Assembly: GCA_017482485.1 (NCBI GenBank)
Contig: JAFUMV010000048.1
Span: forward strand, 1 to 64,000
Direction: 5' to 3'
DNA: 64,000 bases
From: Lachnospiraceae bacterium
GTDB taxonomy: Bacteria; Bacillota; Clostridia; Lachnospirales; Lachnospiraceae
Position 1 is the first letter of the stretch. Each line of letters starts with the position of its first letter. The position numbers were made by a program, and so were the translations under genes. This document shows positions 54,522-63,966 of the stretch, piece by piece. The notes beneath the pieces are model-generated. The model worked only from the letters and a program-made list of their open reading frames with translations. It did no database searches and had not been told where the DNA came from.

Positions 54522-55673
54522 ATGGCAAGTATTTTAGATCGTTTTAAAGAAAACACAGAAGAAGTTGTAGTAGATGCTTCCAAAAAACTGCGTGTAGGTA
54601 TTATCGGAACAGGCTGGATCGCTGAGGCACATATCGCCAGCTATTTGAATCAGCCTGATGTTGAGATCGTTGCAGGTGCTGATCTGGTGGAAGGCAAGGC
54701 AAAGGCTTTCTTTGAAAAGTTTAATGTAGATGCAAAGTGCTACAACAGTCACAAGGAAATGCTGGATGATGAGTCCCTGAAACTGGATGCAGTCAGCGTT
54801 TGTACATATAACAGAATTCATGCGGAATGCGCAATTTACGCGCTGAACAAGGGCGTTAACGTTATGTTGGAAAAGCCCATGTGTGTGACCATCGAAGAAG
54901 CAGCTGAAATCATCAAGGCTGAAAAGGCAAGCGGCAAGGTTTTATCCATCGGTTTCCAGCCCAGACTGGACGAGAATATGAAGATGATCAAGAAGATTGT
55001 TGATTCCGGCAAACTCGGTAAGATTTATTACATCCAGACCGGCGGCGGAAGAAGAAGAGGTATTCCGACTCCTTACGGAACCAGCTTCATTGAAGATAAG
55101 ACCGCAGGCATCGGTGCTCTGGGTGATATCGGATGCTATTCCCTGGATATGGTATTAAATGCAATCGGCTATCCGAAGCCTCTGACAGTTTCCGGCTACA
55201 AGTCCAACTTCTTTGGAATTCGTCCTGATTATTATCCGACACATCCCGAGTATGCGGAGAAGTTCGAAGTGGATGATTTCGCAGCAGCATTCATTCGTCT
55301 GGAAGGCGGCATCATTTTGGACTTCCGTATCGCATGGGCAATGAATCTGGATACCCCTGGAGATACAATCATTCTGGGTACCGAAGGCGGTCTGCGCATT
55401 CCTTCTACCGAATGCTGGAACGGCACTGTAGGCGGAGAAATGACTCTGTATCATGAAGTTTGCGGACAGCAGACCGAGACAAAGATTCCGATTATTAAAT
55501 CTGAAGGAAGCCTCTTTGACAAGAAGATCCGCTCCTTCCTGGATGCAGTAAAGAACGGAACTCCTGCACCTGTGCCTACTTCTCAGATCATTTACAACCA
55601 GGCGATTATCGATGGTATTTTCAAATCCGCGGAAGCAGGACGCGAAATCGAAATCGAGATTCCCGAATATTAA
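54522..55673 (+). CDS. Gfo/Idh/MocA family oxidoreductase
   Basis: A 383-residue NAD(P)-dependent dehydrogenase. After a 23-residue leader comes the Rossmann motif VGIIGTGWIAEAHI, then the EKPM motif (LEKPMCVT) and the C-terminal beta-sheet domain. GDIGCYSLDM carries the usual D-x-G-x-H/Y catalytic region with cysteine-tyrosine rather than valine-histidine. Such enzymes oxidise sugars or inositols, often at C3. The ATG at 54522 follows AAGGAG. Confidence 0.88.
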   Translation: MASILDRFKENTEEVVVDASKKLRVGIIGTGWIAEAHIASYLNQPDVEIVAGADLVEGKAKAFFEKFNVDAKCYNSHKEMLDDESLKLDAVSVCTYNRIHAECAIYALNKGVNVMLEKPMCVTIEEAAEIIKAEKASGKVLSIGFQPRLDENMKMIKKIVDSGKLGKIYYIQTGGGRRRGIPTPYGTSFIEDKTAGIGALGDIGCYSLDMVLNAIGYPKPLTVSGYKSNFFGIRPDYYPTHPEYAEKFEVDDFAAAFIRLEGGIILDFRIAWAMNLDTPGDTIILGTEGGLRIPSTECWNGTVGGEMTLYHEVCGQQTETKIPIIKSEGSLFDKKIRSFLDAVKNGTPAPVPTSQIIYNQAIIDGIFKSAEAGREIEIEIPEY

Positions 55674-55789
55674 AACTGCAGCCGTTCGGTATTACGAGGT
55701 TACAGAATAGCGAAAAACACTGTCTGGCACTTTTCCTGGGAAAGGTGCCGGATTGTTGCGGTCTTTAGAAGGCCAAGGAGGAAACTTTT

Positions 55790-56842
55790 ATGAAAACGAG
55801 AATTGCTGTGATCGGCTACGGCGGCATGGGCGGCTGGCATTGCAGGCTGATTCAGACAATGGAAGAGCTGGAGCTGGCAGGCATTTATGATATCAAAGAA
55901 GAAAGAAGAGAAGCTGCCAGACAAAACGGCATTTTTGCATATGATACTCTGGAAGAACTTCTGGCTGACGAGACCGTGAAGCTTGTCACTGTGGCAATTC
56001 CAAATCATTTCCATAAACCGGTCTGCATTCAGGTGATGCAGGCAGGCAAAAACGTGGTTTGCGAAAAGCCTGTGGCATTAAATCATGAAGAACTTCAGGA
56101 TATGATTGATGCTGCAAAGGAAAACGGTGTGATTTTCACCGTGCATCAGAATCGTCGCTGGGACGAGGATTTCCGTGTCATTAAAAAGATTTATGAGGAA
56201 GGAACCCTTGGAAGAGTATTTCGCATTGAATCCAGAGTTCACGGTTCCAGAGGCATTCCGGGAGACTGGCGCAACCAGAAGGAATGCGGCGGCGGCATGA
56301 TTCTGGACTGGGGCGTACACCTTTTTGACCAGATCATGCAGATGATTCCAAGAAAACTGATTTCTATCTACGCAGAACTTTCTTATGTGACCAATGAAAA
56401 CTGTGACGATGGTTTTACGGTTACCTTTAAATTTGAAGATGATCTTACGGTTGTGGTGGAAGTGGGCACCAGCAACTTCATCAATCTGCCCAGATGGTAC
56501 ATGCTGGGTGAGAATGGCTCTGCCGTGATAGAGGACTGGGCGTTAAACGGCAAAATTGTCATGGTATCCGACTGGCAGAACCGGGATGCGGTACCTGTGG
56601 AGACCGCTGCAGGTCTGACAAAGACCATGGCACCCAGAACCCAGGAAACAATCAAAGAATATCCGCTGCCCAGAATTGACAGCGATATCAAAGACTTTTA
56701 CAGAAACGTGATCAGCGCAATAAATGGCGAATCCGAACAGCTTATTAAGCATGAGGAACTGATGCGTGTTATGAAGCTGATGGAAGCAATTTTTGAATCC
56801 GGTGAAAACAATGTGGTTATCAAGGATTTTGAAGAGAGATGA
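55790..56842 (+). CDS. Gfo/Idh/MocA family oxidoreductase, ThuB-like position
   Basis: A 350-residue enzyme with [11 protein letters not shown] at the N terminus, CEKPVALN near residue 95 and [12 protein letters not shown], which contains the common catalytic D-x-G-x-H. It overlaps the downstream ThuA gene by four bases (ATGA). That pairing matches the thuA-thuB pair, in which ThuB oxidises a disaccharide to the 3-keto form. The 116-base gap upstream contains an imperfect hairpin GGCACTTTTC / GGAAAGGTGCC without a T run. Confidence 0.87.
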   Translation: MKTRIAVIGYGGMGGWHCRLIQTMEELELAGIYDIKEERREAARQNGIFAYDTLEELLADETVKLVTVAIPNHFHKPVCIQVMQAGKNVVCEKPVALNHEELQDMIDAAKENGVIFTVHQNRRWDEDFRVIKKIYEEGTLGRVFRIESRVHGSRGIPGDWRNQKECGGGMILDWGVHLFDQIMQMIPRKLISIYAELSYVTNENCDDGFTVTFKFEDDLTVVVEVGTSNFINLPRWYMLGENGSAVIEDWALNGKIVMVSDWQNRDAVPVETAAGLTKTMAPRTQETIKEYPLPRIDSDIKDFYRNVISAINGESEQLIKHEELMRVMKLMEAIFESGENNVVIKDFEER

Positions 56843-57561
56843 GGATGAGTATGAAAGTAACTGTTTGGAACGAGAATCTTCATGAAAAGGAAATTCCCCG
56901 TGTTACACAGCTGTATCCGGGCGGACTTCACGAATATATTGCAGGTTTTTTAAAAAGTGATGAGGTGGAAGTAAGAACAGCCACACTGGATGATCCTGAG
57001 TGCGGGCTTACAGAGGAGGTTCTTGCGGATACGGATGTGCTGATCTGGTGGGGGCACATGGGACATGGCCGTGTGCCGGATGAAATCGTGGATCGTGTAC
57101 AGAAACACATTCTGTCCGGCATGGGACTGATTGTGCTTCACTCCGGTCATCATTCCAAGATTTTCCGCAGAATGCTGGGCACGACCTGTAATTTAAAATG
57201 GCGCGATCAGGCGAGAGAAAGAATCTGGACAATTAAACCCAATCACCCCATTGCAAAGGGTATTCCGGAAACTTTCGTGCTGGATCCCGAAGAAATGTAC
57301 GGAGAGCCTTTTGATATTGCAGAGCCAATGGAAACTATTTTTATGGGATGGTTTAACGGCGGAGAAGTGTTCAGAAGCGGCTGTACCTGGGTGCGCGGAA
57401 ACGGAAAGATTTTCTATTTCCAGCCCGGTCATGAGACAAACACTTCTTTCCAGAATGAATATGTGCAGCAGATCATCAAAAATGCTGTTCAGTGGGCATG
57501 CCCGGTTCGTAAAAACATCGAACTGGTTTGTCCGGAAGTAGCACCTTTGGAAAATGTATAA
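56839..57561 (+). CDS. ThuA-like (trehalose utilization) protein
   Basis: A 240-residue class I glutamine-amidotransferase-like fold protein: [16 protein letters not shown], then [14 protein letters not shown] and, late, [12 protein letters not shown]. This is the ThuA family, shown in rhizobia and Agrobacterium to work with a Gfo/Idh partner in 3-keto-disaccharide use. The start codon overlaps the stop of the preceding gene, so translation is coupled; in-frame ATG codons at 56845 and 56851 are alternatives. The substrate here is not known. Confidence 0.85.
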   Translation: MRMSMKVTVWNENLHEKEIPRVTQLYPGGLHEYIAGFLKSDEVEVRTATLDDPECGLTEEVLADTDVLIWWGHMGHGRVPDEIVDRVQKHILSGMGLIVLHSGHHSKIFRRMLGTTCNLKWRDQARERIWTIKPNHPIAKGIPETFVLDPEEMYGEPFDIAEPMETIFMGWFNGGEVFRSGCTWVRGNGKIFYFQPGHETNTSFQNEYVQQIIKNAVQWACPVRKNIELVCPEVAPLENV

Positions 57562-57648
57562 TTCGTCAAAGCCGGATTTTACGTTTGGCTCTGTTTGGCA
57601 ACAGTAAATTTATAAGCGGGCAGACTTGCCCGGAAATGTGAGGTAGAT

Positions 57649-58614
57649 ATGGAACTTTCTGTAATGTCTCCCGTTTTAAATCAGATGGGACTGGAAGAAT
57701 CTTTGAAATATTTGAGCGGCCTTGGCGTGGACAGCCTGGAAATCGGTGCAGGCGGATACCCCGGCAAAGCACATCTGGATCCGAAAGAATATCTGGCTGA
57801 TCCTTCCAAGGCGGAAGAGTTAAAAGCTCTTTTGAAAAAATACAATATGAAGCTGTCCGCTGTAGCATGTCATGGAAACCCCGTGCATCCCAACAAGGAA
57901 ATCGCGAAGAAATTCCATGATGAATTTGTGGATGCGATGAAGGTTGCTGTGATGCTGGGCGTTGACACCATCATCGGCTTCTCCGGCTGTCCCGGTGACT
58001 GTGCTGACTCCAAAAATCCCAACTGGGTTACCTGTGCATGGCCTCCGGAATATCTGGATATTCTTGACTGGCAGTGGAACGAAGTGATCATTCCTTATTG
58101 GAAAGAGACTGCCAAGCTGGCAAAGGAAATCGGCATTAAGAAGATCGCGTTCGAAATGCATCCCGGCTTCTGCGTATACAACCCTTCCACACTGCTCAAG
58201 CTTCGTGCGGCAGTGGGCGATATCATCGGCGCTAACGTGGACCCCAGCCATTTGTTCTGGCAGGGGATCGATCCCTGTGAGGCGATCAAGATGCTGAAAG
58301 GTGCGATTTATCATTTCCATGCAAAGGATACCAAGATTGATGCAGCCAATGCATCCAAAATCGGTGTGCTGGATACGCAGGAATATGGCGATATCTTAAA
58401 TCGTGCATGGGTTTTCCGTACCGTTGGATATGGCCATTCTCAGGAAGTATGGAACAATATCATCAGCACTTTAAAGGCGGTAGGTTATGACGGTGCCATC
58501 AGCATTGAGCACGAAGACGGTCTGATGTCTCCCAAGGAAGGTCTGGAAAAGGCGATTGCACTGTTAAAGAATGCGATCATTTACGAAACCGCAGGCGAGA
58601 TGTGGTGGGCATAA
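57649..58614 (+). CDS. Sugar phosphate isomerase/epimerase
   Basis: A 321-residue TIM barrel with LGVDSLEIGAGGYPG, IAFEMHPGF, ANVDPSHLFWQG, YHFHAKDTKI and a final ISIEHEDGL. The metal-ligand set E, D, H, E is complete. It resembles the epimerase/isomerase partners found beside Gfo/Idh and ThuA genes. GAGGT precedes the ATG at 57649. It ends the operon; a GC-rich hairpin follows at 58654. Confidence 0.87.
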   Translation: MELSVMSPVLNQMGLEESLKYLSGLGVDSLEIGAGGYPGKAHLDPKEYLADPSKAEELKALLKKYNMKLSAVACHGNPVHPNKEIAKKFHDEFVDAMKVAVMLGVDTIIGFSGCPGDCADSKNPNWVTCAWPPEYLDILDWQWNEVIIPYWKETAKLAKEIGIKKIAFEMHPGFCVYNPSTLLKLRAAVGDIIGANVDPSHLFWQGIDPCEAIKMLKGAIYHFHAKDTKIDAANASKIGVLDTQEYGDILNRAWVFRTVGYGHSQEVWNNIISTLKAVGYDGAISIEHEDGLMSPKEGLEKAIALLKNAIIYETAGEMWWA

Positions 58615-58653
58615 AATATTACATAAACGGAATATTTTTATAATAAGCAGTTG

Positions 58654-58683
58654 CAGGCGGGTGTTTGTCACCCGCCTGTTGTG
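58654..58683 (+). terminator. Stem-loop at the end of the Gfo/Idh operon
   Basis: CAGGCGGGTG (58654-58663) pairs with CACCCGCCTG (58669-58678) around TTTGT. The following TTGTGTTT is a weak T tract, so termination is probable but not certain. Confidence 0.65.
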
Positions 58684-58847
58684 TTTGAATGGAATTGATT
58701 TGCTTTACCATTGCTCATTTTTGTGGAAATTATGTTATGATATCTTTCAATGGTTTAAACATTTGAACGAAAGTCGGCAAGACAGTTTTCCAACGTTGTG
58801 AAACAACAGGCGTTGGCAGATGATCGATTGTTGAAAAAGGAGGAACC

Positions 58848-59210
58848 ATGGAACTGAAATCGGAGCTTGTGCAGCTGTCAGATGAATTTATGGGGTGCCG
58901 TAAAATTCTGCTTGCCATCGGCGATGAGGTGCGGCAGCATCTGATTCTGGAAATGATTAAGGCAGGGCAATGCAGCGGCATGCGTGTGGGAGATATTGCG
59001 GCCCGCACGAATCTGTCTCGGCCTGCAGTTTCTCATCATCTGCAGATTTTAAAGGATGCCGGCATTGTGAAAATGCGGCGGGAGGGCACTAGAAATTATT
59101 ATTATTTCGATGCGGATATGGAAGCCTTTGACCAGGTGATCAGCATGTTGAGTCATGCAAAGGATATCATGCTCAGGCTGCCTGACAGGAGCGGCGAGCA
59201 GGAAATGTAA
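58848..59210 (+). CDS. ArsR-family transcriptional regulator
   Basis: A 120-residue winged-helix protein with VGDIAARTNLSRPAVSHHLQ and LKDAGIVKMRREGTRNYYYF, typical of ArsR/SmtB. No cysteine metal site is visible in the recognition helix. AAAAAGGAGG precedes the ATG at 58848. The leader holds a hairpin CCAACG / CGTTGG (about 58790-58815). It lies 35 bases before a nitroreductase gene, so it may regulate that gene in response to redox or a small molecule. Confidence 0.87.
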   Translation: MELKSELVQLSDEFMGCRKILLAIGDEVRQHLILEMIKAGQCSGMRVGDIAARTNLSRPAVSHHLQILKDAGIVKMRREGTRNYYYFDADMEAFDQVISMLSHAKDIMLRLPDRSGEQEM

Positions 59211-59245
59211 TTTTCATAAAATTGAATTTCAGGAGGAATGAAGTA

Positions 59246-59911
59246 ATGGAACTGATGGAAGCGATGAAACAGAGACACTCAGTAAGAAGCTATAAGGCCT
59301 GCAAACTGGATGATAATGTAAAAGAAAGTCTGCAGAAAAAAATCAGAGAAATCAATGAAAAAAGCGGCCTGCATTTTCAGCTGATCGCAGATGAACCGAA
59401 AGCATTTGACAGCTTTATGGCACACTATGGAAAATTCAGCGGCGTGACCAATTACATTGCGCTGGTTGGAAAAAAAGGCGCAGATCTGGAAGAAAAATGC
59501 GGCTATTATGGAGAAGAGCTGGTGCTGTATGCACAGCAGCTGGGACTGAATACCTGTTGGGTTGCCATGACATACAGCAAGGTGCCGGGGACATTTCAGG
59601 TGGATGACGGCGAGAAGCTGACCGTTGTCATTTCTGTCGGCTATGGAGAAACACAGGGCGTTGTACACAAATCAAAGCCTGCGGATAAGGTTTGTAAAAC
59701 AAATGGCGAAATGCCGGAATGGTTTAAAAATGGCGTAGAGGCAGCATTGCTTGCCCCCACTGCGATGAATCAGCAGAAGTTTCTGTTTACATTGGAAGGA
59801 AAACAGGTGGCAGCAAAGGCCGGAATGGGATTTTATACGAAGCTGGATCTTGGCATTGTGAAATATCATTTTGAGGTCGGCGCAGGCATTGAAAATTTCA
59901 GCTGGAAATGA
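59246..59911 (+). CDS. Nitroreductase family protein
   Basis: A 221-residue flavoprotein of the nitroreductase superfamily: RHSVRSYKACKL at the N terminus, then YYGEELVLYAQQLGLNTCWVAM and a C-terminal NQQKFLF. It would use FMN and NAD(P)H to reduce quinone- or nitro-type compounds. The ATG at 59246 has AGGAGG nine bases upstream. It follows the ArsR gene and is closed by a terminator that merges with repeat copy B. Confidence 0.87.
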   Translation: MELMEAMKQRHSVRSYKACKLDDNVKESLQKKIREINEKSGLHFQLIADEPKAFDSFMAHYGKFSGVTNYIALVGKKGADLEEKCGYYGEELVLYAQQLGLNTCWVAMTYSKVPGTFQVDDGEKLTVVISVGYGETQGVVHKSKPADKVCKTNGEMPEWFKNGVEAALLAPTAMNQQKFLFTLEGKQVAAKAGMGFYTKLDLGIVKYHFEVGAGIENFSWK

Positions 59912-59966
59912 TAATCTTTAAAGCGGAAGAATATAAAGATTATTCGGTGCAGAATTTTAAAATCGG

Positions 59967-60010
59967 AAAGCTTCGGTTGCCGTAGACGATGGCAGTCGAA
60001 GCTTTTATTT
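59967..60010 (+). terminator. Terminator after the nitroreductase gene
   Basis: AAAGCTTCG (59967-59975) pairs with CGAAGCTTT (59997-60005), with an inner TGCC/GGCA stem, followed by TTATTT. Its 3' arm is also the outer arm of the long hairpin in repeat copy B. Confidence 0.75.
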
Positions 60011-60165
60011 CTCTACAGGAATTTTCTCCGAAAATTCCTGTAGAGAAATAAAAGCTTCGCGCAACGATGCGTACTCGCAGCGCCCAGGCAATCTACGATT
60101 GCCGGAAATTGTCGCTTCGCGACCGCGCTCGACGCGGAGTGTGCGCTATTGCGCACACTTTTTAT
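59998..60165. repeat. Structured intergenic repeat, copy B
   Basis: A perfect 28-bp inverted repeat (59998-60025 / 60031-60058) around the same CTCCG loop as copy A. It is followed by the shared blocks GCTTCGCGC, GATGCGTACTCGC, a 27-base variable piece with its own GGCAATC/GATTGCC hairpin, and the block from AAATTGTCGC to GTGTGCGC-TATT-GCGCACAC plus T run. The rest of 59912-60318 holds a terminator and the promoter at 60228. Confidence 0.8.
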
Positions 60166-60227
60166 AAAACAAATGCAGGCACTTGGCCCGACTGGTACTC
60201 AAATTTGCATAATTATTCGGAACTTTC

Positions 60228-60256
60228 TTGACTGCAATACGGTGATACATTATACT
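60228..60256 (+). promoter_or_regulatory. Promoter of the aminotransferase operon
   Basis: TTGACT (60228-60233) and TATACT (60251-60256) are 17 bases apart, 63 bases before the ATG. Confidence 0.75.
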
Positions 60257-60318
60257 ATTAATTTGATATAATGAATTTCAACTTATGAAAAGTTGGGGGA
60301 TAAGAGAGGTAATAAAAC

Positions 60319-61500
60319 ATGCCGCAATTGAGTACAAGAGTACAGAAATTTACCGATTCCGTCATCCGAAGAATGACGAGAATCAGTGATGAATATGGCG
60401 CCATCAATTTATCGCAGGGCTTTCCGGATTTTGATCCTCCGAAGGAAATGATGGATGCCCTGGCAAAGGCAGCTTATGAAGGACCGCATCAATATCCGAT
60501 CACATTCGGTGCCCAGAATTTCCGGGAAGCACTGGCGAAGAAGCAGGAAAAGGCCATTCACAGAAAAATTGATCCGAATACGGAGATTGTTGTGACCTGT
60601 GGCGGGACAGAAGCCATGATGGCAGCAATGATGACAATCTGCAATCCCGGAGATAAGGTAATGGTATTTTCTCCTTTTTATGAAAACTACGGCGCAGATG
60701 CGATTTTATCAGGCGCAGAGCCGATTTATATTCCGCTGGTTCCTCCGTACTATGATTTTGACATCAATCTGATCGAAGATGGCTTCAAACAGGGCGCGAA
60801 GGCAATTATCATCTGTAATCCTTCCAATCCCTGCGGCAAAGTGTTTACGGAAGAAGAGCTTCGTGCCATCGGAGATCTGGTGTTAAAATATGATGCATTT
60901 GCAGTGACGGATGAGGTATATGAGCACATGGTATATGCGCCCAATCATCATACCTGTATGGCATCTCTCCCCGGAATGTATGAGCACACCATCACCTGTA
61001 ATTCTCTGTCCAAGACTTTTTCCATTACCGGATGGAGACTGGGATACCTGATCGGGCCTGCGGAAGTGATGGAGGGCGCGAAGAAAGTGCATGACTTTTT
61101 AACGGTAGGAGCAGCGGCACCTCTGCAGGAGGCTGCGGTTGTGGGCCTGAATTTCCCGGATTCCTATTATGAGGAGCTGTTAAAGACCTATACGGAAAAG
61201 AGAGATTATTTCCTTGCCGGTCTTGACAGCATCGGTTTAAAGCACAACATTCCGCAAGGTACATATTTTGTCATGATTGATATTCAGGAATTTCTGGATT
61301 TGCCTCAGTTTGCCGGTTATACGGATCTGGAGTTCTGTGAATGGATGATCCGGAATGTGGGTGTTGCTGCAGTGCCCGGTTCCAGTTTCTTTAAAGAGGA
61401 AGTCAATCATTTGATTCGTCTTCATTTTGCCAGAAGAAAAGAAACCATTGATGAGGCGATCAGCCGTCTTGGCAAGTTAAAGGAACTGGTAAAATGTTAA
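60319..61500 (+). CDS. Class I/II pyridoxal-phosphate aminotransferase
   Basis: A 393-residue fold-type I aminotransferase. The lysine that binds pyridoxal phosphate is K232 in NSLSKTFSITGWRLGY; CNPSNPCGKVF and the C-terminal IRLHFARRKETI arginine are present. GFPDFDPP in the N terminus is typical of the aspartate/aromatic or kynurenine aminotransferase group. GAGAGG precedes the ATG. It overlaps the next gene by seven bases. The amino acid substrate cannot be read from sequence. Confidence 0.9.
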   Translation: MPQLSTRVQKFTDSVIRRMTRISDEYGAINLSQGFPDFDPPKEMMDALAKAAYEGPHQYPITFGAQNFREALAKKQEKAIHRKIDPNTEIVVTCGGTEAMMAAMMTICNPGDKVMVFSPFYENYGADAILSGAEPIYIPLVPPYYDFDINLIEDGFKQGAKAIIICNPSNPCGKVFTEEELRAIGDLVLKYDAFAVTDEVYEHMVYAPNHHTCMASLPGMYEHTITCNSLSKTFSITGWRLGYLIGPAEVMEGAKKVHDFLTVGAAAPLQEAAVVGLNFPDSYYEELLKTYTEKRDYFLAGLDSIGLKHNIPQGTYFVMIDIQEFLDLPQFAGYTDLEFCEWMIRNVGVAAVPGSSFFKEEVNHLIRLHFARRKETIDEAISRLGKLKELVKC

Positions 61501-62567
61501 GTGAGAATGTATTTTACTGCGGCTATTCCATCGGGGAAGCACCTTACCTGGAAGCCGGTAAAATCTGCAGAAGATTTGGAAGAAGAATTTTTTTGATCGG
61601 CGGCAGAAAAGGGATGGAAGCCGGCAGGGAGCGGTTGAATCAGGCGCTGGCCGGTTCCGGACTGGAAATCGCAGATGCCGTGTGGTATGGAAAAGACTGC
61701 ACAGCCAGTGCGATTGAAAAACTGGTTGAGCATGCAAAATTGCTGAATGTGGACATGATTTTCGGTATGGGCGGTGGAAAAGCCCTGGACACAGCAAAAG
61801 GCGTTGCGGATAAAATGGAGCTTCCGGTTTTTACATTTCCTACAATTGCTGCAACCTGTGCTGCAACAACCGCGTTGTCTGTGGTTTACCGGGAAGACGG
61901 AAGCTTCGAAAAGTTCTGGTTTTATGACAGACCGGCAATTCATTGCTTTATTGACCTGACGATTATCGCCAATGCGCCCTGGAAATATTTGCAGGCAGGC
62001 ATGGGCGATACCATTGGCAAGTTTTTTGAATGCCATTTTTCTGCGAGAGGCGACAAACTGGCCCATGCTTCTGCACTGGGCAGAGAGATCAGCAACATGT
62101 GCTATGCGCCGCTGTATGAGCATGGTGTGCAGGCGTTGCAGGACTGTAAAGCCCATCGATGCAGTGAGGATTTAAAAGAAGCGGTTCTGGCAAATATTGT
62201 CAGCACCGGTCTGGTTTCTTTAATGGTGTTGGATGATTATAACTGTGCCATTGCCCATTCTGTGTATTACGGGATGGTGCTCATTCCGGGATATGAAGAG
62301 GATAACCTTCACGGGAACGGTGTTGCATACGGCGTTCTGGTGCAGCTTGCAGTGGATCAGGATCTGGAAGAAGCACGTAAATTGAAGGCATTTTTACAGA
62401 AACTGGGAATCCGAACCACCTTAGCGGAGATGAATATTCCGCTGGAACAGGGATATTTGCAGGCAATGCTTAAGGAGACTGTCACGGGGCCCGACATGGA
62501 ACATATTCCGTATTCGGTGACAGAAGAGATGATTTTTGAAGCCATGAAAGTGGTGGAAGCTTTGTAG
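61494..62567 (+). CDS. Iron-containing alcohol dehydrogenase family protein (GldA-like)
   Basis: A 357-residue protein with the NAD-binding GMGGGKALDTAKGVAD and metal-ligand motifs MGDTIGKFFE, CAIAHSVYYG and HGNGVAYG, as in glycerol dehydrogenase-like enzymes. It overlaps the aminotransferase gene by seven bases and precedes a YjiH-type membrane protein by twelve, so the three form one operon. Together they may convert an amino acid to a keto acid, reduce it and move a product, but that is inference. Confidence 0.87.
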   Translation: MLSENVFYCGYSIGEAPYLEAGKICRRFGRRIFLIGGRKGMEAGRERLNQALAGSGLEIADAVWYGKDCTASAIEKLVEHAKLLNVDMIFGMGGGKALDTAKGVADKMELPVFTFPTIAATCAATTALSVVYREDGSFEKFWFYDRPAIHCFIDLTIIANAPWKYLQAGMGDTIGKFFECHFSARGDKLAHASALGREISNMCYAPLYEHGVQALQDCKAHRCSEDLKEAVLANIVSTGLVSLMVLDDYNCAIAHSVYYGMVLIPGYEEDNLHGNGVAYGVLVQLAVDQDLEEARKLKAFLQKLGIRTTLAEMNIPLEQGYLQAMLKETVTGPDMEHIPYSVTEEMIFEAMKVVEAL

Positions 62568-62579
62568 AGGGGGAAAACA

Positions 62580-63923
62580 ATGGAGAAAAAGTATACAAAT
62601 AGCAAAAATCTGTTAAAGTTTATTCTGGGATCAGCATTTGGTGTTCTGATGTTTCTGGTTCCGATTCCACAGGGGGATGCATTTACCACACTGCTGGATT
62701 ATTTGAAGTCATTTGTAAAAAACTTATTTGGCGGCAGCCTGCCTTATATCCTTTTGGTGATTATGGTAGTTTCTGCAGTGCTCAGCACATATGATTATTT
62801 TTGCAAACCTGACTGGATCAGAAAGAATCACTATTTAAAGAAAGGTTTTTCTACGACTCCTTTTTATCTGATTTCCAAAATTATCGGCGCGGTTGTCTGC
62901 TGCATGGTAGTTTTGGGATTTGGACCGGAGGTTATCGTTTCTGTTGATACCGGTGCAACCATGATTGATTTATGCTGTACCCTGTTATGTATCGTAGTCA
63001 GCTTCAGTTTCATCCTGCCGTTTCTTACCGACTGTGGCATTATGGAATTTCTGGGTGTGATTGCAAGACCTGTGGTTCGCCCTCTGTTCGGTGTTCCCGG
63101 AAGAGCTTCCGTTGACCTGATTGCATCCTGGTTTGGAGCTTCCAATGCGGCGGTTATCCTGACCAGAGAGCAGTATATGAAAGGTTTTTATACCAAAAAA
63201 GAAGCAGCATACATTATGACAAACTTCTCTTTAGTATCCATACCTTTCTGTCTCTTAATTGCAGACACCGTTGGAATTGCTAACCTTTTTCCTGCATTTT
63301 ATCTGTGCATCTGTGTAGTGGGCATCATTCTTGCAGTGATTATCAGAAGAATTCCTCCGATCAGCACCTTGCCGGATACCTATCAGGAACAGGTCGGCAT
63401 GCAGATTCAGGAAGACGTGCCGGAAGATGTGAATACCTTGAAATATGCGGTGGAATTAAGCTGCAGGCGTGCGGAAGAATTTAATGCCAAAGGCGTTATC
63501 TCCAGCGGTATGGAAGTGGTTATGGGCATGTTCTTTGACCTGATACCGATCGTGGTTGCATGGGGAACTGCTGCTTTAATGATTGTGACCTATACTCCTG
63601 TATTTAACTGGATTTCTTATCCGATGGGAATGTTCTTAAATTTACTGGGCGTGGAAGAGGCGTTTGCTGTTGCACCCGCCACCCTGGCAGGTTTTACCGA
63701 CATGTTCATTCCTGCGCTTTTGATCACAGGCGTAGAATCCGTGAAGACAAAGTTCATCATTGGCGTACTTTCTCTTGTTCAGATTATTTATCTGACAGAA
63801 GTTGGTACAATCGCAATCAAGAGTGAGGTTCCGTTAAACTTCTGGAAGCTGCTTGTGATTTTCCTGGAGAGAACCATCATCGCAATCCCGCTGATTGTGC
63901 TGTTTGCAAATCTGGTTCTGTAA
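62580..63923 (+). CDS. YjiH family membrane protein (nucleoside-recognition domain)
   Basis: A 447-residue protein with about ten membrane segments and two Gate/nucleoside-recognition-like regions (SWFGASNAAVILTREQY; FTDMFIPALLITGVESVKTKF). This is the YjiH family, membrane proteins of unknown transport role. GGGGG precedes the ATG at 62580. It is the last gene of the aminotransferase operon and has a strong terminator. Confidence 0.88.
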   Translation: MEKKYTNSKNLLKFILGSAFGVLMFLVPIPQGDAFTTLLDYLKSFVKNLFGGSLPYILLVIMVVSAVLSTYDYFCKPDWIRKNHYLKKGFSTTPFYLISKIIGAVVCCMVVLGFGPEVIVSVDTGATMIDLCCTLLCIVVSFSFILPFLTDCGIMEFLGVIARPVVRPLFGVPGRASVDLIASWFGASNAAVILTREQYMKGFYTKKEAAYIMTNFSLVSIPFCLLIADTVGIANLFPAFYLCICVVGIILAVIIRRIPPISTLPDTYQEQVGMQIQEDVPEDVNTLKYAVELSCRRAEEFNAKGVISSGMEVVMGMFFDLIPIVVAWGTAALMIVTYTPVFNWISYPMGMFLNLLGVEEAFAVAPATLAGFTDMFIPALLITGVESVKTKFIIGVLSLVQIIYLTEVGTIAIKSEVPLNFWKLLVIFLERTIIAIPLIVLFANLVL

Positions 63924-63966
63924 AAGTATGTAGGAGAAAATGAAATTATTGTTCCGTTTATAAAAA

